Positions 34,053 through 45,938 of a DNA stretch of 64,000 nucleotides are shown in pieces. A program made the translations under genes and the position numbers. The notes under the pieces were generated by a model. The model ran no database searches and was not told the DNA's origin. It was given only the letters and a program-made list of their open reading frames with translations. Origin of the DNA: Diprion similis (Eukaryota > Arthropoda > Insecta > Hymenoptera > Diprionidae); the NCBI RefSeq assembly GCF_021155765.1, contig NC_060110.1, positions 310,001-374,000 on the forward strand, given 5' to 3'. Every line of letters starts with the position of its first letter. Position 1 is the first letter of the stretch.

Positions 34053-34300
34053 TTACCGAGACAAGAAAGCCGCTTACTTTGGTGGAGGCTTCACGACAAG
34101 GAATACCCAAAACTCAAAATGCTAACAGTGAAGTATCTGAGTGCTCCGTTCTGTCTTGTCTGAGTTCCGTTAATTCCGAAAAACTTTCTAGTGCAGCAGG
34201 GAGAATCTATACAGAAAATGATAATCGTTTACTGCCACAGAATGCTGAGATGCGGCTCTTCATTATGAAAAATATTAAAATCGTGAATTTTGTGTATTAA
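34053..34300 (+). pseudogene. hAT-1 transposase, C-terminal dimerisation fragment
   Basis: After the second TTACCGAG copy the frame continues with LLWWRLHDKEYPKL, LTVKYLSAPFCL, RLFSSAGRIY-like residues (one frame slip near 34160) and NRLLPQNAEM. These are the hAT C-terminal dimerisation motifs (WW, P..L, ERLFS.AG). It continues the fragment ending at 22079, and the junction is exact. Confidence 0.8.
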
Positions 34301-34947
34301 ACTACTGAGCCAATCGTATAAAAAAGTAAAAACAATGATTTTTATTTCGTGTTGTACTAATCATTCAATTTTCTTTCAGTTGTTTAATTGTTCTGCCGTA
34401 ATTTGGTATTAGCCGGCAATCCAGCCGGATATTGGTGGTAGCCGAAAGACCTGCCGGATAGTAAAAAACAGACTGGATAGTAACCGAATATCCGGCACAT
34501 CACTACTTTGAAGTATCGAGAAGAACGGCAGTTTTGCTTTTATTTGCCTCGGGACGTCGAGTACACGATCTTACTTTGTTAAAAATTAATCAATCTTGGT
34601 GACAAGATCATCTTGTGGCCGGCGTTCAGCTCTAAAACAGATCACGCTAAATTCAGATAGTTGGGCAGGGAGTAGGGATGGGCGATATGCTTAAAGATAT
34701 CGATACGTATCGAAATTCATAATATCGATACGTCTGAAATATCGATAGTGAAATATCGATATTGTAAGTATCCGATAGCCAAATACATAATAAAGCAGCC
34801 ACAATCCACATATTTTATTTTGTAATTTTATTGCTCAACACACTGTATTTATACACAAACTGTTAGATATATATTTTAAGTAACTCAAGTGCCAATCTGC
34901 TGCAGACAGAGAGTTTAGAAATAATAATTGCTGAAAATGATCAGGAG

Positions 34948-37790
34948 TTAATCGACTTCGATAAAAATATTTCCTGCCCTAGAAAATGATCGTTCTGAAG
35001 GAACGGAGGTTGGTATTATCGTAAGATACTGTAAAGCCAATGCCTGTAATCGCGAACTTCCATTCAGCTGCCAAAATTTCACAGAATTTTTATTCATTGG
35101 TATCGGCGATTGATGTAGATAATATATGAAATCATCGGGCATTTCGTTTTCTTCGTGCACTGATATTTTTTTGGAACTACTAATGCTTACGAGTTCTTCA
35201 TGTTAAGGTGTATATAAAGACCCGTTGTAAACCTCGAAAACGCGGGGATGCAAAACTCTTATACCGCTCAAGCGATCAGAGTGAAACTTGGGCAATTAAT
35301 GCCTTATTTTGGCAATAAGTTGAGCGTCTTTTTGCTTTTTCAAAATTTTGAAAAAAATATTACAGATAGGTTACCACTCACAAAAATTGGCCAAATTTTC
35401 ACAGTTACACTGAATGGATCGACCTATCCGGTATGATGCCACTCGGCGGTGATGAAACACACATTTTGAGCCCAGTCCCATGAGATTTGATGGTGAAATG
35501 ACGAAATGGCAGTTGATCTGGTTTTCGATTACGAAGTACACCGAAATCTCATTTTGGCGACATTTGTAACCGATATTACGCGCATGCCGGTAATGTATGC
35601 GTGTAATGTCGGTAAGAAATTACCACCATGCATGAAAGGTCGGTAACAAATGTCGCGAAAATGAGATTTCGGTGTTCTTCGTAATCGAAAACCAGATTAG
35701 CTGCCATTTCGTCAATTCACCATCAAATCTCATGGGACTGGGCTCAAAATGTGTGATTCATCACCGCCCAGTGGTATCATACCGGATAGTTCGATCAATT
35801 CAGTGTAACTGTGAAAATATGGCCAATTTCTGTGGGTGTTAACTAATCTGTAAATTTTTTTTCAAAATTTTTAAAAACTAAAAAGACGCTCCACTTTTTG
35901 CCAAAATAAGGCATTAACTGCCCAAGTTTCACTCTGATCGCTTGAGCGGTATAGGAGTTTTGCATCCCCGCGTTTTCGAGGTGTACAACGGGTCTTTATA
36001 TGCACCTTAAGACCAAAAATTGGTCGCATCTGTTCTTGTACTTGATGGGATTTCAGTTAAATTTTCCTGCTGTTCCAAATTATGGGAATCTTGTAAAGCC
36101 TTCGAAATTTCATTAATGAAATGCGAGCAGGCTACAATATCTCTGAAATCAATAGATTTGAACCTGGGGTCTAAGATTGTTGCCATTCCTAATAGAGATA
36201 TTTGTTCAATTTTCTCGAACCTTTTACAAAATCCATCCGTTAACAATTTCTTCAGGTGTCTTCCAGCTTCTGTAGTAGGTAAAATATGATCAAATCGCTT
36301 TCTTAAAGTCGTTATTAGAGGTATAATTTTACTTCCAGTTGCATAAACTTCCCCACTAATTATTGTTGTTGCTTGTTCAAAAGGCTCTAATAACTGAACA
36401 AATTCTTTAACCGTTTGCAATTCCGAACCGTTTAACATTTGAGGAGCATCAGTAGACTGTAAAAGAATCGACCCGATTTGCTCAGTCAATGCTATGAATC
36501 TGTTTAACATATAGTATGTTGAGTTCCATCTTGTATCGACGCTTTGAATAAGTTTCAAACTACTAACCACCCTCAATTTATCAGCAGCAAAGACAGATTT
36601 CTTGAAATAAGTTACTATGGATTTTATTTTTTTTGCATATTGCCGTGATACTCTCGTCATGTTGAATAATATTTGACGGGACGAGATTTAAGGTGTGTGC
36701 GAAGCAAGGTAAATGCTTTTCAGCACCAAAAGCACCTGTAATTGCCTTGTTAATGTTAGCAGCGTTATCAGATACTACGACCACTATTCTGTCTTTATCA
36801 ATTCTCCAATTATTAATAATTTCCAATAACCACCCCATTATAATAGTCGGCGGTGTGCCTTTCGGACAATTCTGTTACCCCTATAGTAACAGATTTATGG
36901 TCCTCTCCTAATATAAAGTGACCGGTTACCCCTAAATAACTTTTCGTGTTGTACGGGTCTGACCAAATATCTGTTGTGAGAGATACATGTGTGATAGTTG
37001 CCAGCTGCACTTTGATCAATTCGGATAAAACCTCGTATTTTTCTTCCATCAAGTTTGTCACTGTTCTCTTGCTAGGGATGTGGTACAGCGGCGCTATGGT
37101 CTTCATGAGCATTCGAAATCCCTCCTTTTCTACCATAGCGTAGGGTAAATTATCTTTTGCTATTAAGAATAAGATTTTATTTGTGATATCTGCAGCTTTC
37201 GATCCTCCTTCTGAAATAAATATTGATTGAAATCTGTTGTATACGAAAATATCACCCTCAGAAAGTTACTGATTCGATTATTGGAAGCTACAAAAGCCCC
37301 AAATGCATGAAAAAAATTGAAATCAAAAGTTGTTCGTGAGAATACCTCCGAACGATTTCTGTTCTGCGAACGCCATGTCAAGTTTGAGTTGCTTTGCTCC
37401 TGGCCTTGAATGCGATGTAGATGTTGATGGTCTAGAGTCAGAATTCGTAGATTCCATCTACAATGTCGATAGTGCAGGTGATGCTGGCGGTGAATCAATA
37501 TTTTCAGGGAAATCAGAATCATGGCTTTCATCTAATTCAGGCTGTAACAATAATTCAATTATTATAAGGTACATCAAGTTATCAATATATTATTAGCTCA
37601 GAAAAATTAATGGTATTACCGTTTATTTTCTTTTTTGAGATTTATTCGAGTTGACCAAAACAACAGAGCCGCCCATTTTTACCTCCAGATGATATCGTTT
37701 CATATGCAGGTTCAAGTTTGTTGTATTTCCACTGGATTTTACGATTGCTTGGCAAATTTTGCATCAAGCACCTCCCTCTTCCGATGTGAT
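34948..37790 (-). pseudogene. hAT-3 transposase (BED zinc finger, RNase H core, dimerisation domain), broken
   Basis: Reading leftwards: a BED-type finger (CKICQAIVKSSGNTTNL then HMKRYH, about 37790-37660), a Ser/Pro-rich linker (about 37540-37340), then AADITNKILFLIAKDNLPYA and VEKEGFRML, LTTDIWSDPYNTKSYL, VVVVSDNAANI, CFAHTLNL, SVDTRWNSTYYML, ATILDPRFKS, and, beyond the foldback insertion, ALQYLTIIPTSVPSERSFSRAGNI. The last is the hAT dimerisation motif. Frames change near 37130, 36850 and 36650, and some of these may be introns. A stop is in frame at the TTAA insertion site, so the gene was probably dead before that insertion. Confidence 0.82.
35207..36006. mobile_element. 800-bp foldback MITE with TTAA TSD
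   Basis: Two arms of about 367 bp (35207-35573 and 35640-36006) form a near-perfect inverted repeat with a short spacer. TTAA stands at 35203-35206 and 36007-36010. The ends read GGTGTATATAAAGACCCGTTGTA and complement. No ORF of substance is present. The TTAAGGT start is shared with the autonomous TTAA transposon at 8741, so that family may mobilise it (inference). Confidence 0.85.
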
Positions 37791-38922
37791 GAAATATCTC
37801 CATACTAAGCTTTTCGGTGGCACTAAGACAAAACGATGAACAATATTATTTGCAATTGTTCCAAAATTAATACTTCAGTTCGACCCGTTGGGATTCGGAC
37901 TGAGAGGAAATTCTATATTTGTGAGTCATTCTAAAATACAGGAATATTATCACAAGGATATGAATATCTGAAATTCTGAAGGTTATAGGGAACGTGCGAT
38001 GTGTGTGCGTACTGTTAAGTGAAATTGAAAGCCTCTACATTGGATACCGGGATTCTTTCCAACTCATTCACAACAACCACCACTGCTGAAAAATAATTAA
38101 ATATAGTATAGTAATAGTTACAATAACTTTTTAACACAAATATCAGGTGCAAGCAGCTACCGCGTGATGTATGCCATACATTGTAATGGTTCGTTTTTAT
38201 TTTACATGTTGCAAGGGCGACTGAACATTTTCAATAGATGGAAAATTGATATAATGGAGGATAGGTATAACAAGACAAAAGTGGGATAAAACAAAACGCA
38301 CGAAAACCAGTCTACTCAAGTAATATGACAAGAAAAATTATGATCGTGGACACTGGACTCTAGCGAGTAACTACCACCCACTACAATACAATAAAATTAC
38401 AGAACATGACCTCACCTTACGATTGGTGTGTAGTGGACTGAGGTTGCGTACGTGCTTTTGAAATTTCGTGTGAGTAAAATGATTTATTTGGTGTTAAATG
38501 CGAAATATTTGTTCATCAAGTGAAGACTATTTCTGACGGAGGTTAAGGGCTAAGCGACAATTGTGCTGTGAGAATACACTGATTTTCTTACCTACCTGTC
38601 AGAGTGTCGGTGTCCTCTTCTTTTGGGGGGCGTAGGATGAACGATTTTTTTAATAAAGCAAAGCAAAGTGCAAAATTTGTTCAAAATTTCGAATAAAACA
38701 CTTTGACACTTTGCCGGCTCACCGTGCCAAAAAGCATTGATATTCTTGATATTGATAGACTTCGATATCGATAGGTTCAGTATCGATATCACGATATATC
38801 AATGACTGATAAATCGATAAAAATATCGCTGTATTGACTTACAAAATATCGATATCTTGAATATCGAAGTCATATCGCCCATCCCTAGGCTGGAGGCTCT
38901 CGAGGCATGAGAACATTAGTAT

Positions 38923-39267
38923 GTGCCCTGTCATATGGATACGAACTCTGATCAAGAAGTCAGAGGAAAAAAGGAGACCAAAATGAGCTGTTTATTACGG
39001 TCACGGGCCATGTCAAAGCGGCTACTAAGCAATAATCGCAGGTTGGTTTCGATTGCCTTGAAAGGTACCAACGTAGAGGCAACTCTGGGTAGCATCCGGT
39101 CGGCAGTTGCCTTCCGCCACTGGATAGATGACGTCTCGATAGCGGACATTCTCGCTAGGGGGAACTGGAGATGCGCAGAAACCTTCAGAAAGCACTACTG
39201 CAGACAGGTAGAGAGTGTAAGCCAAAGTTTGGGAGCTCTACTTTATAAGAATTTTCAACCGATCTAA
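38923..39267 (+). pseudogene. tyrosine-recombinase C-terminal fragment (DIRS/Crypton type)
   Basis: The 114-codon frame ends in SIRSAVAFRHWIDDVSIADI, ARGNWRCAETFRKHYCRQV. A hydrophobic helix with IADIL, then a GW/NW and TF..HY pattern is the C-terminal signature of tyrosine recombinases in DIRS-like retrotransposons, Ngaro and Cryptons; the Tyr in HYCR would be the nucleophile. The Arg/His box upstream is not clear and nothing else of the element is seen, so this is a fragment. Confidence is moderate because the motif is short. Confidence 0.5.
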
Positions 39268-42200
39268 AAAGAAAGTCTTGAAACCGGACGTTACAGCCAC
39301 TTATAAATTTATGCTGAGTAATATAATTAATCAAAATATTGTTAATATAGCTTATTTATGATTATGTTCTAAGATGCTCTATAAATGTTTCAAAGATAAT
39401 TAAAGATTTATCAGTGTACATAACATAGCGTTTTTCTTATCGAATCTCACCACTAGATAATAAACACGTCTCTCACCAAAGCCGTGTATCGGCATCGTGA
39501 AAGAATCCGTGTTTCTTTCCGAATATGGCGCCACTAGCCTTTACAAGTATCAAACAGGCTAGAATGATTTCTTCACCATTTCCTGACACTGCCAATTGAT
39601 TCTACAATATACACCTCGTTCTCTTTTTCTCACATATTTTCTTTTCCATTGATGAATATTGAATATCTGTAATTTGACGCAAATTCTAATTTTTCGCGTG
39701 CATGACATACTCAGCAACTACACTTTCAATATAGAATCAATATTCCTTTTCTTATCGGTGGCATTAGAAAACCTGCAAATAATCACAAAGCATCAATTTC
39801 GCTGAATATGTCACATAATCAGTATTACTGAAAGGTTATATACTTATTTAATGCAATGGTGCTAGGCAGGTCTGTTAATTTATTCATGTCGACGTTTAAT
39901 TTGATGAGGAATGTTTCTTGGACATTTCTATATGACAGCTCAAGATGAAGAAAGAAACTCCGATTAGTTTTCGTTGTTTCTTTTTCGGAATACGATAGCC
40001 TCAAGAGGTTTAATTATGATTTCAACAATCCAGAATCAGAAAGCCAGCTCTTTATAGTCTCACTGTTTTTACTGATAGGCCATGGCCATAAGCATAGAGA
40101 GAAACAATGTCTACCTTTCTCTCTCTAGTGGCGCATACAACATACAATTAGGTGCTCTACGTAGACACCTTTCATTTCCTTTCTTTTTCTAGTAAGGACA
40201 TACTTCCGCTTGCACGAGAGCTTATAGCTCATGTACTCTATTTTCATATCTCTATGGGAAGGAACCATTTCTTAACAATCGATATCTGTTAAACTTTAGA
40301 GCAGTTGCTAATAAACCATATTTCGAATCGTATAAAAGTAGTAAAAATTGTTTTTCAAGATTTATTATTTAAGATTATTTTGTGACAGGTTGAAACTTTT
40401 GCATTAAGCTGTGATGTAAGGCGATCGTTTGATTGAGAAGCATAACCTAACCAACCATACACAAACTAACAAAAGCAAATTTTTCAGTTTTTATTATGAT
40501 AAAAAGCATCATTATCGCAGAAGTGGTAAAACTTTGTACAGAAATTACTGCTGTGTGATTATTTCTAGAGTTACAGGTTCATGTACACCGGTATTTTCTT
40601 CACGCCAAAACTTGTGGTATTTACTCAAGATCCTGTCAATACAGGTTTTCCCACACACGTATTGTAGAATACAATGAGGACTGACTGCAAAATTAGGGTG
40701 CTTGATATCAAATGTTCAACGATACGTCAAATGTATTGCAGTCATCGGCTATGACTTACCTGTGGTGAGGAGTATTCAACGTCCGGAAATGCTGAAAAAC
40801 ATTTTGGAGGATTTTTAATGTAATGCAACTATTTGATAATATGGCTGAATAGTCTAGAAAGCGAATCAACGAAAGCGGAAATTATATGTTATAATTTTGT
40901 TTTATTATAACGTTCTTCAGTTTACTTTATTTCTGAATAGTTATCCGAAGCATACTAAAACATAGCTTTAGTATGATATGAAACTTTGTTTCGGCTCGAT
41001 TCTCTTCATTCCAGCACAGTGATTGGCCGAACTGTGGCATCAAAGTTGAAAAATGGTGAGTTTGCGCATTGAATGCTAATTTTAATACCCAGCTGAAAAA
41101 ATTTTAATAATATATCCAAGTTGGTTGAATTAGCTCAGAGCCGTAGCAGAGGGCCGATAAATGGATTGATAGTGGTATATTATTGAATGAATTGAGCGAG
41201 AAAAGCCCTATGGGATTGTTCTGTGCTTTAGGGGGCTTCATAATGTGGTCCGAGTAAACACCTCTACAAGTTTGAACAGAATCCGTGATCCGAAAGTTTA
41301 ATACTCTCCTTGTTAGCTCAACTCACGGATTTTCATAATTCAGAAAATTTTGAAAATTTGAGTGTCAGCTAAAGGGAAAAATCATTGCCACGAGAATAAG
41401 GGTAGGTCGAATCGAGGTGTACTAGAGGAAAAAGATTCCGTACTCGTCTAGCACAATTCTGCTCAACTCACGGATTTTCGAAGTTTGAAAAAAATTTGCA
41501 AATTTGAGTGTCAGCTGAATCGGAAAATCATTTCTATGAGTGGAATGATAAGTCAAAGGAAAAAGTTTGCGTACGTGCTTAGCACAACTTGCGGATCTTC
41601 AAATTTTCTTCAATTACGTAATTTTTTTTTTCAAATTTGAGTAGCGCACAAGTTGGCACGAACTTGACACAGCCTAACACAATTTTCAGAATGTTGATAT
41701 CACAAAAGTGCTGTGGAGGTAAAATTTTAGTTATTACAAAGTTCCTGGAAAAGCGTTTAAGTTGGGAAATCGGGATGTACGGCACAAACTTGCATCAGTC
41801 TAGTACAACTCAGCACTACTTTAAAGAGTGTCCATTTTACAAAGTGTTGGGGCAAGTTCACACTCATCAGCATAAATCCTCAATTCAATGAATAACCCTT
41901 TACAGTTATTCAAAATTTTATACATTTATGTATAGTAATATCTAATTATAAAAAAAATTGCGTACATATAGATCCGTATTTTCACATGAAATAATGTACA
42001 TGTCAAAGAGTAAGAGTTGCTAAAAATACAGAACAATCTCCATCATTAAGATCTGCTTGCACAGAGTAGTTACTGCTTCGATAGTCCCTTCTCTGAAAAG
42101 GGACTGTTAGTTACTGGACATCTTGTTGCATTACGAAACTGCCGAGATTGAATATTGCTCGTGGAACTACGACCGGTTATTCCAAAATTGATAGTTAGAC

Positions 42201-43141
42201 TCAAGCTTTTGTTCTTCGCACATGCCTGTAAACCCCTAAGCCTCTAAATTCAATGAAGCCTGCCCGTGAATGTTCTTCTTATTTGATGTCATGTTCACCT
42301 TTACGCAGCAACCCGACTACTGAATTTGTTATATACTTACGTATGTTATATTTATATGTCCATATGAGGTATTCCAGAAATGTCGAACTAATTTATAATC
42401 TTCACCTGCCTCCGCTCCCACCACCATCTTGGAACAAAGTTTTTATGTGAAAGCAACAGATCTCCAAAAAATCAGTGAATAATTTCAGATTTCTCTGAAA
42501 CTTGATCTTCAATTTAATCATTTCATTCAATCGCCCACGGCGGCAACCGTTGGTTTTTCAGCGTCGTAAACAGTTCCTAAACAAGATATTGCACAAAGAA
42601 ATAACTGATAATGCATGACTGGTGTGGTTTTGAGCACTTTGATGAAAGAATGTTGACGTTTTTTTTAGGTACCAGAAATACCTACGTATTTTGTTGCAAT
42701 GAATAAGTATGCCATTACAAAAAACCGCCATAGTCGATTTTTCCGAAATTTTCAACGAAAAGCCGTATAAAAATGGATAAATTTTAAGACCATGTGGAGG
42801 TTGGGCCTAGCATGAATTTATGAGTTATGACCAAATTGGAGTCAAAAGTACGATAGATGCAAAAAAGTTTAATGGTCAATTCATGAGACATTTTGGATGG
42901 GCAAGTACTGACGTCATTTCATCAGTTTTGGAATGGACCACTAGAGGCAATCTATATTCATAAAAATTTTCAAGACAGAGACTGCAGATTCAGTTAAAAT
43001 ATAGATATGGTAAATTCTTATATTGACAACTGTTACGAATTCGTTTGAAATATAGTTCTGGTAAGCTAAAGATACTTCTGAAGATTACAAAGCACGTACT
43101 ACAAATGCGCTGGTAATAGAAAGGAAAAAATGACAACCGTG
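39268..43141. other. AT-rich region without recognisable genes
   Basis: No exon chain, RNA gene or element is supported over these 3.9 kb. Short frames (for example at 40429, 41637 and 42253) carry no recognised motif. Tandem repeats at 41316-41620 are listed separately. It ends at the TSD of the giant Mutator-type element. Confidence 0.5.
41316..41620. repeat. degenerate ~145-bp tandem repeat
   Basis: GCTCAACTCACGGATTTTC at 41316 recurs at 41461, each followed by AAATTTGAGTGTCAGCT about 45 bp on. A third, weaker copy (AGCACAACTTGCGGATCTTC) begins near 41581. Confidence 0.7.
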
Positions 43142-43150
43142 AACGAATCC

Positions 43151-44176
43151 ACGTAATCTAAGCTGGAATAACCACTTGCGGGAATGAATTCGGATTAAAA
43201 TGGCGATTTAGTGCTCTTTTGTTGCTAATTTGTTGCCCCATTCCCGATTTTGTTGCTCCAACCATTTCGCTGAAATCGACGGCGATGCTAGCTTGAGATC
43301 AAGCTAGCAAAACCACGCCTGGGAATCGAATTAAAAAATAATTAATAAATACCATATTTTGTTGCTATTTTGTTGCTGTAAAGTCATAATAATATCGAAG
43401 CGTAAATATCAACCCTTACTCAAAAACCAACCCCTTATACCTCCGAGGCACGGGAGAACTGTTGAAATAGCGTGATTTTTTCAAGGTGACACGCAGGATT
43501 TCTGCTTGCTGATGTACTTTCTCGAAAAATATCTGGTGAGAAATTTTTTTTTGCCCTACTCCGACCCTCCAGAATCCATCCCTATACCCTGAGAGCACAA
43601 TCTCTCTTGAACGTATCGACCTACAGCGTGAAAAGTAGTAACATTCGTTTATTGCTCAACAAATACGAGTCAGGGAATTTGTTGCTCGGCGATTTCGGCC
43701 ACAACATCTCTTCCCGAATTTGTCGCTCAACAAATACGAGTCGGAGAATTTGTTGCTCCGCGATTTCAGCCACAACTCTCTTCCCGAATTTGTTGCTCAA
43801 CAAATACGAGTTAGGGGATTTGTTGCTCCGCGATTTCGGCCACAACGTCGCTTCCCGAATTTGTTGCTCCGCGATTTCGGCCACAACCTCTCTTCCCGAA
43901 TTTGTTGCTCAACAAATACGAGTCGGAGAATTTGTTGCTCCGCGATTTCGGCGACAACCTCTCTGCCTAAATTTGTTGCTCCGCGATTTCGGCCACAACC
44001 TCTCTTCCCGAATTTGTTGCTCAACAAATACGAGTCGGAGAATTTGTTGCTCCGCAATTTCGGCCACAACCTCTCTTCCCGAATTTGTTGCTCCGCGATT
44101 TCGGCCATAACCTCTCTTCCCGAATTTGTTGCTCCCACAATTACGAGTCGGGGAATTTGTTGCTCCGCGAAAAAAT
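43151..44176. repeat. left TIR of the Mutator-type element, with minisatellite
   Basis: The outer 500 bp (to about 43640) is the inverted copy of 58960-59460. It is followed by a run of units built from GAATTTGTTGCTCCGCGATTTCGGCCACAACCTCTCTTCCC-like pieces alternating with TCAACAAATACGAGTCGG (43640-44176). The right TIR has only about two such units. Long open frames through this array are repeat-driven. Confidence 0.85.
43287..43308. promoter_or_regulatory. 10-bp-arm hairpin in the left TIR
   Basis: GCTAGCTTGA and TCAAGCTAGC face each other across GA. The same hairpin stands in the right TIR at 59302-59323. It may be a transposase-binding site. Confidence 0.45.
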
Positions 44177-44312
44177 GATCCCCCCACTTCCCTTCCAACA
44201 ACAACGCACTTTCATCGTATTAGCTCGGGTGCAGGTTTGATCTTGTTGATACAGTCCGCGCGTTGGCGGTCCGTGGCACGGAGGAACAGGACAGGGAGGG
44301 GCGGGAACAAGG

Positions 44313-44618
44313 CATAGACTTATAAGATAGACCGAGCGCTTCTATAAGAGGCACTGACGCTTACATATGAAGGACAAAGATATCCGGGAGTACTGCTCTC
44401 TCTTTTCAATCGGCGTCATGGTGGGAGACAACGGAGCAGCGGAAGTGGAACAGCTTTGCGCCTGTCATATGCGTATTTCTCCTCGTTCTCCTCTACCACT
44501 CAGTCCCCACCACTAATATCGCCAGACAGAAAGAGAAATACTCCGGACATATCTCTGTCCTTTATATCCTTGCTTCAAGCGACTCATAAGAGCGCTCATT
44601 CTATCTTATAAGTCTATG
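44313..44618. mobile_element. 306-bp hAT-like MITE, TSD GAACAAGG
   Basis: The ends CATAGACTTATAAGATAGA and complement are flanked by GAACAAGG at 44305-44312 and 44619-44626. An 8-bp TSD points to hAT. Arms extend about 75 bp with mismatches. There is no coding sequence. Confidence 0.85.
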
Positions 44619-44639
44619 GAACAAGGGTAGCGCGGCGTT

Positions 44640-44760
44640 TAGATTAAAACCGTGCGTAAAGTTTTTACTCCAGATACGTCTTCTTACTTTACGCACGCGC
44701 ACCACATTTGCACACGTGCGTTTCTAAAAGTGAACTTAACGCACGGTTTTAAACACTTTA
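44640..44760. repeat. short inverted repeat AAAACCGTGCGT
   Basis: AAAACCGTGCGTAAAG near 44647 is matched by CTTAACGCACGGTTTT near 44737. It is a small hairpin, possibly a tiny MITE; no TSD was resolved. Confidence 0.5.
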
Positions 44761-45127
44761 CATACGTACTTTAATGAATGCAGTCAAATTTATATCCCAG
44801 ACTTTGTTTATTCATTCATCTCGGTATGTTTAAATATCATCACTTTTGGATTTGCTGTGAAGTTGTCACTAATCTTTTTCGATTTTCCGTACATGTCATC
44901 ATATTGTACCCAGGCACCTCCACTTCGTCGTACAATCGCTGTATAATGGCCAATGCCTTCCTCTGATCGCCTCGTTTTTATCGATGGACCTGTATAATGA
45001 ACGAATCTGACTAAATCAAAACGTTCGTTTGTCGACAAAGGATTACGAAAAGGTTTTGGCAATTCTTTCGTGTTGATCAGATCGGATCTGTCACCGAAAT
45101 CGGCCACATCAAGCACTACCAGGTCTC

Positions 45128-45415
45128 CTGAAATGTAACAAATGTTAGCCGATATTTATTCAATTACTTTGAGTTGAGCGAGTGACACGACAACAGAATA
45201 GAATAGTATAAAGTAGAAGAGTATTTATTTATATTCATGATATATTGTACAATGCACAAGAGTAGGGTTCATCGGTAGAAGAGAGAGTACACCAGATGCA
45301 CTAGAAAAATTGTTTTAGATATTCCATTCCCAGTCAATGAACAATAATTTGCACGCCTATTTATAATAGTAGAATAACTCCAATATCGTTGCGGCGGGGG
45401 GGGGGGGGGAGGTTA
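45128..45415. other. intron sequence; poly-G run
   Basis: This is the start of the last intron of the transposase gene (donor at 47455, acceptor just above 45127). It ends in a long G run at about 45395-45409. No gene is seen. Confidence 0.5.
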
Positions 45416-45801
45416 GGGGCCACTCATTAATTACGCAAGGGTCCAGAGAGGGAGGGGGGGTTTAAAGAATCTCCACATGACATTATCTCGGGGAGGGGGG
45501 GGGGGGGTAGAAGCCATACTTACGTAATATTTTTATTACTCTTTCAAATACTCAATAATTATTCAGAATATAAATAAAAATCTTTGATTTATATCAAATA
45601 ATAACGTGTTTTAGTCTATCTGAACCTTTTCTAACAAAGTTCAACTATTTAACGCTTCTTAGGGAAATTCCACGTAAAATTTTACGTAAGAAAGGGGAGG
45701 GGTGGTCCGAGAAATCTTACGTGTCCTTTCATGGAGGTAAGGGGGGGGGGGGGGGCGTCAAAAACGGCGAAATCGTCCTTACGTAATTATTGAATGGCCC
45801 C
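45416..45801. mobile_element. 386-bp PIF/Harbinger-like MITE, TSD TTA
   Basis: The ends GGGGCCACTCATTAATTACG and GTAATTATTGAATGGCCCC are near inverse, and TTA flanks both sides (45413-45415 and 45802-45804). GGGGCC ends with TWA targets are typical of PIF/Harbinger. The interior has several long G runs. There is no coding. Confidence 0.8.
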
Positions 45802-45938
45802 TTATACACTTCTGATGACGAATTCCAACAATTCTAATAATTGTATGTTGGACTGGACAAATACAAATGCTCACGCTCAAGGATTTCGCAGAAAAAAGAG
45901 GATTTCCAGGCATTTACGAATATATAAAACGTATACAC

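Larger units (their letters stand above)
20419..34505 (+). mobile_element. hAT-1: decayed hAT transposon, split by hAT-2
   Basis: The transposase is present in two blocks, 20419-22079 and 34053-34300, separated by an 11.97-kb insertion whose TSD (TTACCGAG) lies inside the coding frame. The right end carries hAT-like subterminal repeats (GCCGGATA, CCGAATATCCGG) and finishes CGGCACATCACTA at about 34505. The left terminus and 5' exon (expected BED zinc finger) were not found upstream of the acceptor at 20418, so the element is 5'-truncated or its first exon has diverged. Confidence 0.75.
34673..38887 (-). mobile_element. hAT-3: BED-type hAT transposon
   Basis: The ends are TAGGGATGGGCGATATG (34673-34689) and its reverse complement finishing at 38887, each followed inward by clusters of ATATCGAT repeats, typical hAT subterminal binding sites. 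The 8-bp flanks (GCAGGGAG and GGCTGGAG) match at 5 of 8 positions, so the TSD has diverged or the insertion was modified. The transposase gene reads right to left. A TTAA foldback element is inserted in its 3' part. The stretch 37800-38700 holds no recognised exon. Confidence 0.85.

Noticed and set aside
37163..37531. 122-codon minus-strand His-rich frame in hAT-3
   Set aside because: Another frame of the same strand gives the Ser/Pro linker expected of hAT proteins; this one is a shadow.
43640..44176. CRISPR-like alternation of repeats and spacers
   Set aside because: Units are tandem and spacers are themselves repeats; the genome is eukaryotic and no cas genes exist.
43607..44204. Long open frames on both strands at the left TIR
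   Set aside because: They are produced by the minisatellite whose units are multiples compatible with several frames; peptides are repetitive (RICCSAISATT).
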